Positions 61,230 through 64,000 of a stretch of DNA of 64,000 nucleotides are shown here, piece after piece. This DNA comes from Sulfitobacter sp. BSw21498 (GTDB taxonomy: Bacteria > Pseudomonadota > Alphaproteobacteria > Rhodobacterales > Rhodobacteraceae), in assembly GCF_006064855.1 (NCBI RefSeq), contig NZ_CP040753.1, positions 620,001 to 684,000 on the forward strand. Reading direction: 5' to 3'. Within the stretch, counting starts at the first letter, position 1. Every line of letters starts with the position of its first letter. The notes beneath the pieces were generated by a model, which ran no database searches, was not told where the DNA came from, and worked only from the letters and a program-made list of their open reading frames with translations. The position numbers and the translations under genes are program-made.

Positions 61230-62846
61230 ATGACCCTCGAACGCCTTTACCTTTACGACACCACGCTGCGCGACGGGCAGCAGACGCAAGGGGTGCAGTT
61301 TTCTACCGCTGAAAAGGTCATCATCGCCACTGCGCTCGACACTTTGGGCGTTGACTATATCGAAGGCGGCTGGCCGGGCGCGAACCCGACGGATAGTGCT
61401 TTTTTCGACGCCGCACCTACCACACGGGCACGAATGACGGCCTTTGGCATGACCAAGCGCAACGGCATGTCGGCGCAAAATGATGATGTACTTGCGGCGG
61501 TGATGAACGCGGGGACGGATACGGTCTGTCTGGTGGGCAAAACCCATGATTTCCACGTCTCGGCAGCCCTTGGCATCACGCTGGAAGAAAACACCGAGAA
61601 TATCGCAAAGTCGATCGCGCATCTGGTGGCCCAAGGACGCGAGGCGTTGTTTGATGCCGAGCATTTCTTTGACGGCTACCGCGCCAACCCCGATTACGCC
61701 CTGACCGCGATCAAGGCGGCTTATGACGCGGGCGCGCGCTGGATTGTGCTGTGCGACACCAATGGCGGCACCATGCCAGCCGAGGTCGGGCGAATCACGG
61801 GCGAGGTCATCGCCGCAGGCATTCCCGGCGATCGTCTGGGCATCCACACCCATAATGACACCGAAAATGCGGTCGCCTGTTCGCTGGCCGCCGTTGATGC
61901 AGGTGCGCGGCAGGTACAGGGGACGTTGAATGGTCTGGGTGAACGCTGCGGCAATGCCAACCTGACCACGCTGATCCCGATCCTACTGCTGAAAGAACCC
62001 TATACCAGCCGCTTTGACACGGGAATCCCCTTGGGCGGCTTGGCCAACCTGACGCAGATCAGCCGCGCGCTGGACGAGATATTGAACCGCGTGCCGCTAA
62101 AGCAAGCGGCCTTTGTCGGGTCGTCGGCCTTTGCGCATAAAGCGGGGCTGCATGCCAGTGCAATCCTGAAGGACCCGTCCACCTACGAGCATATCGATCC
62201 CGCTGTAGTCGGCAATACGCGCATCATTCCCATGTCGAACCAGGCTGGCCAGTCCAACCTGCGCCGCCGACTTGAAAGCGCAGGGTTGACCATCACCAAG
62301 GGAGACCCCGCCTTGGGGCAGATCCTGGACGAGGTGAAAGCGCGCGAGGCCGAAGGCTATAGCTATGACACCGCGCAGGCGAGCTTTGAGCTGCTGGCGC
62401 GCAAGGCCTTGGGGCAGATGCCGGACCTGTTCGAGGTCAAACGCTACCGCGTCACCGTCGAACGGCGTAAAAACAAATATGACCAGATGGTCAGCCTGTC
62501 AGAGGCCGTTGTCGTTGTGAAGGTCGACGGCGAAAAACGTCTGTCGGTGAGCGAAAGTATGGACACAGAGGGCTGTGATCGCGGACCTGTCAATGCGCTG
62601 AGCAAGGCGTTGGTCAAAGATCTGGGGCAGTATTCTGCGTTACTCGAAGACATGCATCTGGTCGATTTCAAGGTGCGGATCACCCAAGGCGGCACCGAAG
62701 CGGTGACACGCGTTATCATCGACAGCGAAGACGGGCAGGGGCGACGCTGGTCCACGGTGGGCGTGTCGGCAAACATCGTTGATGCGTCATTCGAGGCGCT
62801 GCTGGACGCGATCCGCTGGAAGCTGATCCGGGACCGTAAAGGGTAA
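61230..62846 (+). CDS. cimA: Citramalate synthase (CimA-type)
   Basis: About 538 aa. It condenses pyruvate and acetyl-CoA to (R)-citramalate, the threonine-independent route to isoleucine, and belongs to the 2-isopropylmalate/homocitrate synthase family. N-terminal DTTLRDGQQTQGVQFS (metal/substrate motif), DTNGGTMPAEVGRITGE near 175-195 and HTHNDTENAVACSLAAVDAGARQVQGTLNGLGERCGN near 205-240 are typical; the C-terminal LeuA-type regulatory domain is present, including GTEAVTRVIIDSEDG near 490. ATG 61230 follows GAAGGAGGG. The cimA-versus-leuA call is by overall pattern. Confidence 0.9.
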   Translation: MTLERLYLYDTTLRDGQQTQGVQFSTAEKVIIATALDTLGVDYIEGGWPGANPTDSAFFDAAPTTRARMTAFGMTKRNGMSAQNDDVLAAVMNAGTDTVCLVGKTHDFHVSAALGITLEENTENIAKSIAHLVAQGREALFDAEHFFDGYRANPDYALTAIKAAYDAGARWIVLCDTNGGTMPAEVGRITGEVIAAGIPGDRLGIHTHNDTENAVACSLAAVDAGARQVQGTLNGLGERCGNANLTTLIPILLLKEPYTSRFDTGIPLGGLANLTQISRALDEILNRVPLKQAAFVGSSAFAHKAGLHASAILKDPSTYEHIDPAVVGNTRIIPMSNQAGQSNLRRRLESAGLTITKGDPALGQILDEVKAREAEGYSYDTAQASFELLARKALGQMPDLFEVKRYRVTVERRKNKYDQMVSLSEAVVVVKVDGEKRLSVSESMDTEGCDRGPVNALSKALVKDLGQYSALLEDMHLVDFKVRITQGGTEAVTRVIIDSEDGQGRRWSTVGVSANIVDASFEALLDAIRWKLIRDRKG

Positions 62847-62852
62847 GACAAG

Positions 62853-63620
62853 ATGGAGTTTGATGCCGATCTGAACGCCTGCGCGGGAATCGTCGAGCGT
62901 GCCGATCCGCTGCGGTTTCGCGCCAGCATGGCCGCACCTGTCGCAGCGCGGCGCGTGCTGTTCCCGCTTTATGCATTTAACATCGAAGTGGCGCGGGCCC
63001 CGTGGGTGACGCAGGAAACCATGATCGCAGAGATGCGTCTGCAATGGTGGCGCGACGTCTGTGACGAGATCGCAAAGCGCGGCATCGTGCGGCGGCACGA
63101 GGTGGCGACGCCCCTGGCGTTGGCCATCGCGCCCGAGGATGCGGTGCTGCTGGATACGCTGGCTGCGACGCGGCGGTGGGATATCTACCGCGACGCCTTT
63201 GAGGATACCGTGCATTTCGACGCCTATATTGACCAGACCACTGGCAATCTGATGTGGGTGGCTGCCCGCCGTCTGGGGCCGGCGGATGAGGCGACGGTAC
63301 GAGATGCGGCCTATGGCGCGGGGGTGGCTGCATGGCTGCATGCAATCCCGCAGCTGGTCGAGCAGGGGCGCGTGCCGCTGTTGGACGGCACCGACGCAGG
63401 CGTCGTGGCGCTGGCGGAAAAGGCGCGGGCGCGGTTGCAGCGGGCACGGCGAAATCGCAACAGAATCTCCAAGGCGGCGCGTCCGGCGATGTATAGCGTG
63501 GGGGCTGCTGACAAGGTGCTCAGCGCGGCGATGGCATCTCCCGCACGCGTTAGCGCGGGGGAATTGCCGCCGATGAATGATTTCCCGCTGTCATGGCGTG
63601 CGCTGTCGGGGCGCTGGTAG
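62853..63620 (+). CDS. Squalene/phytoene synthase-family protein, NDUFAF6-like
   Basis: 255 aa, starting 6 bp after cimA. It has the SQS/PSY fold pattern (LFPLYAFNIEVARAPWV, then EMRLQWWRDVCDEIAKRG near 50-67 and YIDQTTGNLMWVAARRLGP near 125-143). The aspartate-rich motifs that bind prenyl diphosphate (DDxxD/DxxxD) are missing: the first site reads AFNIEVARA. This matches the non-enzymatic branch related to the complex I assembly factor NDUFAF6, common in alpha-proteobacteria, rather than a carotenoid or hopanoid enzyme. Low sequence similarity; no membrane segments. Confidence 0.75.
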   Translation: MEFDADLNACAGIVERADPLRFRASMAAPVAARRVLFPLYAFNIEVARAPWVTQETMIAEMRLQWWRDVCDEIAKRGIVRRHEVATPLALAIAPEDAVLLDTLAATRRWDIYRDAFEDTVHFDAYIDQTTGNLMWVAARRLGPADEATVRDAAYGAGVAAWLHAIPQLVEQGRVPLLDGTDAGVVALAEKARARLQRARRNRNRISKAARPAMYSVGAADKVLSAAMASPARVSAGELPPMNDFPLSWRALSGRW

Positions 63621-63622
63621 CT

Positions 63623-64000
63623 CTAGACCCGCTCGCTGCGCTGGCGCAGCATCAGCCAGATCAATGACCCGCCCGCTAGAACCAGAAATGGGATCATCGC
63701 GATGTTGACGGCGGCCCAGCCTTCGACAGGGTTGCCGCCGGAACAGTTCATCAGCCCGCCGCTGGACAGCGATGCGAAGGTTACGCCGCCAAACACCAGC
63801 AGATCGTTCAGCCCCTGCATCCGCCCACGTTCATGGGGCTCGTGCGCACCGGCCAACATAGATGTCGCGCCGATAAAACCAAAGTTCCAACCGATGCCAA
63901 GCAGGATCAGAGCGATGTAGAAGTTGTTCAGGTCAACCCCCTGCAGGGCGACCATACCGGCCCCCGCGAGGATCACGATTCCGATCCCAAGAATTTTCTC
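63623..64000 (-). CDS. MFS transporter, C-terminal part (runs off the window)
   Basis: The window ends inside this minus-strand gene; only about 125 C-terminal residues are seen. Helices are visible (ALILLGIGWNFGFIGATSML, LLVFGGVTFASLSSGGLM, WAAVNIAMIPFLVLAGGSLIWLML) with the loop GAHEPHERGRMQGLNDL between them, typical of major-facilitator permeases. The start and substrate are outside the window. It converges with the SQS/PSY-family gene. Confidence 0.8.
   Translation of the reverse strand, partial: EKILGIGIVILAGAGMVALQGVDLNNFYIALILLGIGWNFGFIGATSMLAGAHEPHERGRMQGLNDLLVFGGVTFASLSSGGLMNCSGGNPVEGWAAVNIAMIPFLVLAGGSLIWLMLRQRSERV

Overview
The window looks like an alphaproteobacterial chromosome or large replicon, most likely Rhodobacterales/Roseobacteraceae. 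The evidence is a GAAC-N7-GAAC SOS box, TRAP and TctABC transporters, an RTX protein ending in a Hint domain, a fused indolepyruvate:ferredoxin oxidoreductase divergent from an Lrp-type regulator, and typical Rhodobacterales housekeeping proteins. No rRNA, tRNA or CRISPR array was recognised. Species-level assignment is not possible from the sequence alone.

Layout. (1) 0.3-5.1 kb: an AT-richer block with a TRAP transporter (dctPQM), a MarR regulator and an SMP-30/gluconolactonase-type hydrolase. (2) 5.2-11.5 kb: a large AT-rich gene encoding a metallophosphoesterase, a degenerate STAND-like NTPase and a helical-repeat tail (a candidate sensor or defence protein), an unknown divergent gene, and an SOS-controlled umuDC-type pair whose UmuD-like protein has Cys where the catalytic Ser should be. 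(3) 11.5-17.2 kb: an insertion-sequence scrapyard. One IS3/IS407-type element is inserted inside another, flanked by a truncated CIA30-domain gene and a diverged copy of the 3' end of the SMP-30 gene; an IS110-family element and a GFA-family gene follow. (4) 17.2-24.1 kb: a catabolic unit on the minus strand (GntR regulator, TctABC, ketoglutarate-semialdehyde-type dehydrogenase, RraA-like protein). (5) 24.9-28.7 kb: two sensory hybrid kinases. (6) 28.9-36.3 kb: glycosyltransferases (GT2, GT25, GT4, GT25), an APH-like kinase and the RTX-Hint protein. (7) 36.4-47 kb: a metal-resistance island. A CadR/PbrR-like MerR regulator and its two dyad operators control a Zn/Cd/Pb-type ATPase, a DUF411 protein and a CDF exporter; a convergent copper cluster follows (two multicopper oxidases, a cupredoxin-CusF fusion, a TolC-type protein, small secreted proteins). 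(8) 47-64 kb: mostly chromosomal-core genes: YjdM, an NTF2-like protein, a TbpB-like lipoprotein with a barrel partner, Lrp/IOR, cardiolipin synthase, an outer-membrane barrel, an aminotransferase, cysS, citramalate synthase, an SQS/PSY-family protein and a partial MFS transporter.

The strongest direct observations are: the nested IS, where in-silico excision with one 4-bp duplication exactly restores the outer transposase frame; the Ser-to-Cys change in the SOS-regulated UmuD homologue; the paired MerR dyads, one with a 19-bp promoter spacer; and the three-part phosphoesterase/STAND-like/repeat protein. Assignments rest on reading translated motifs by eye. No database search was run.
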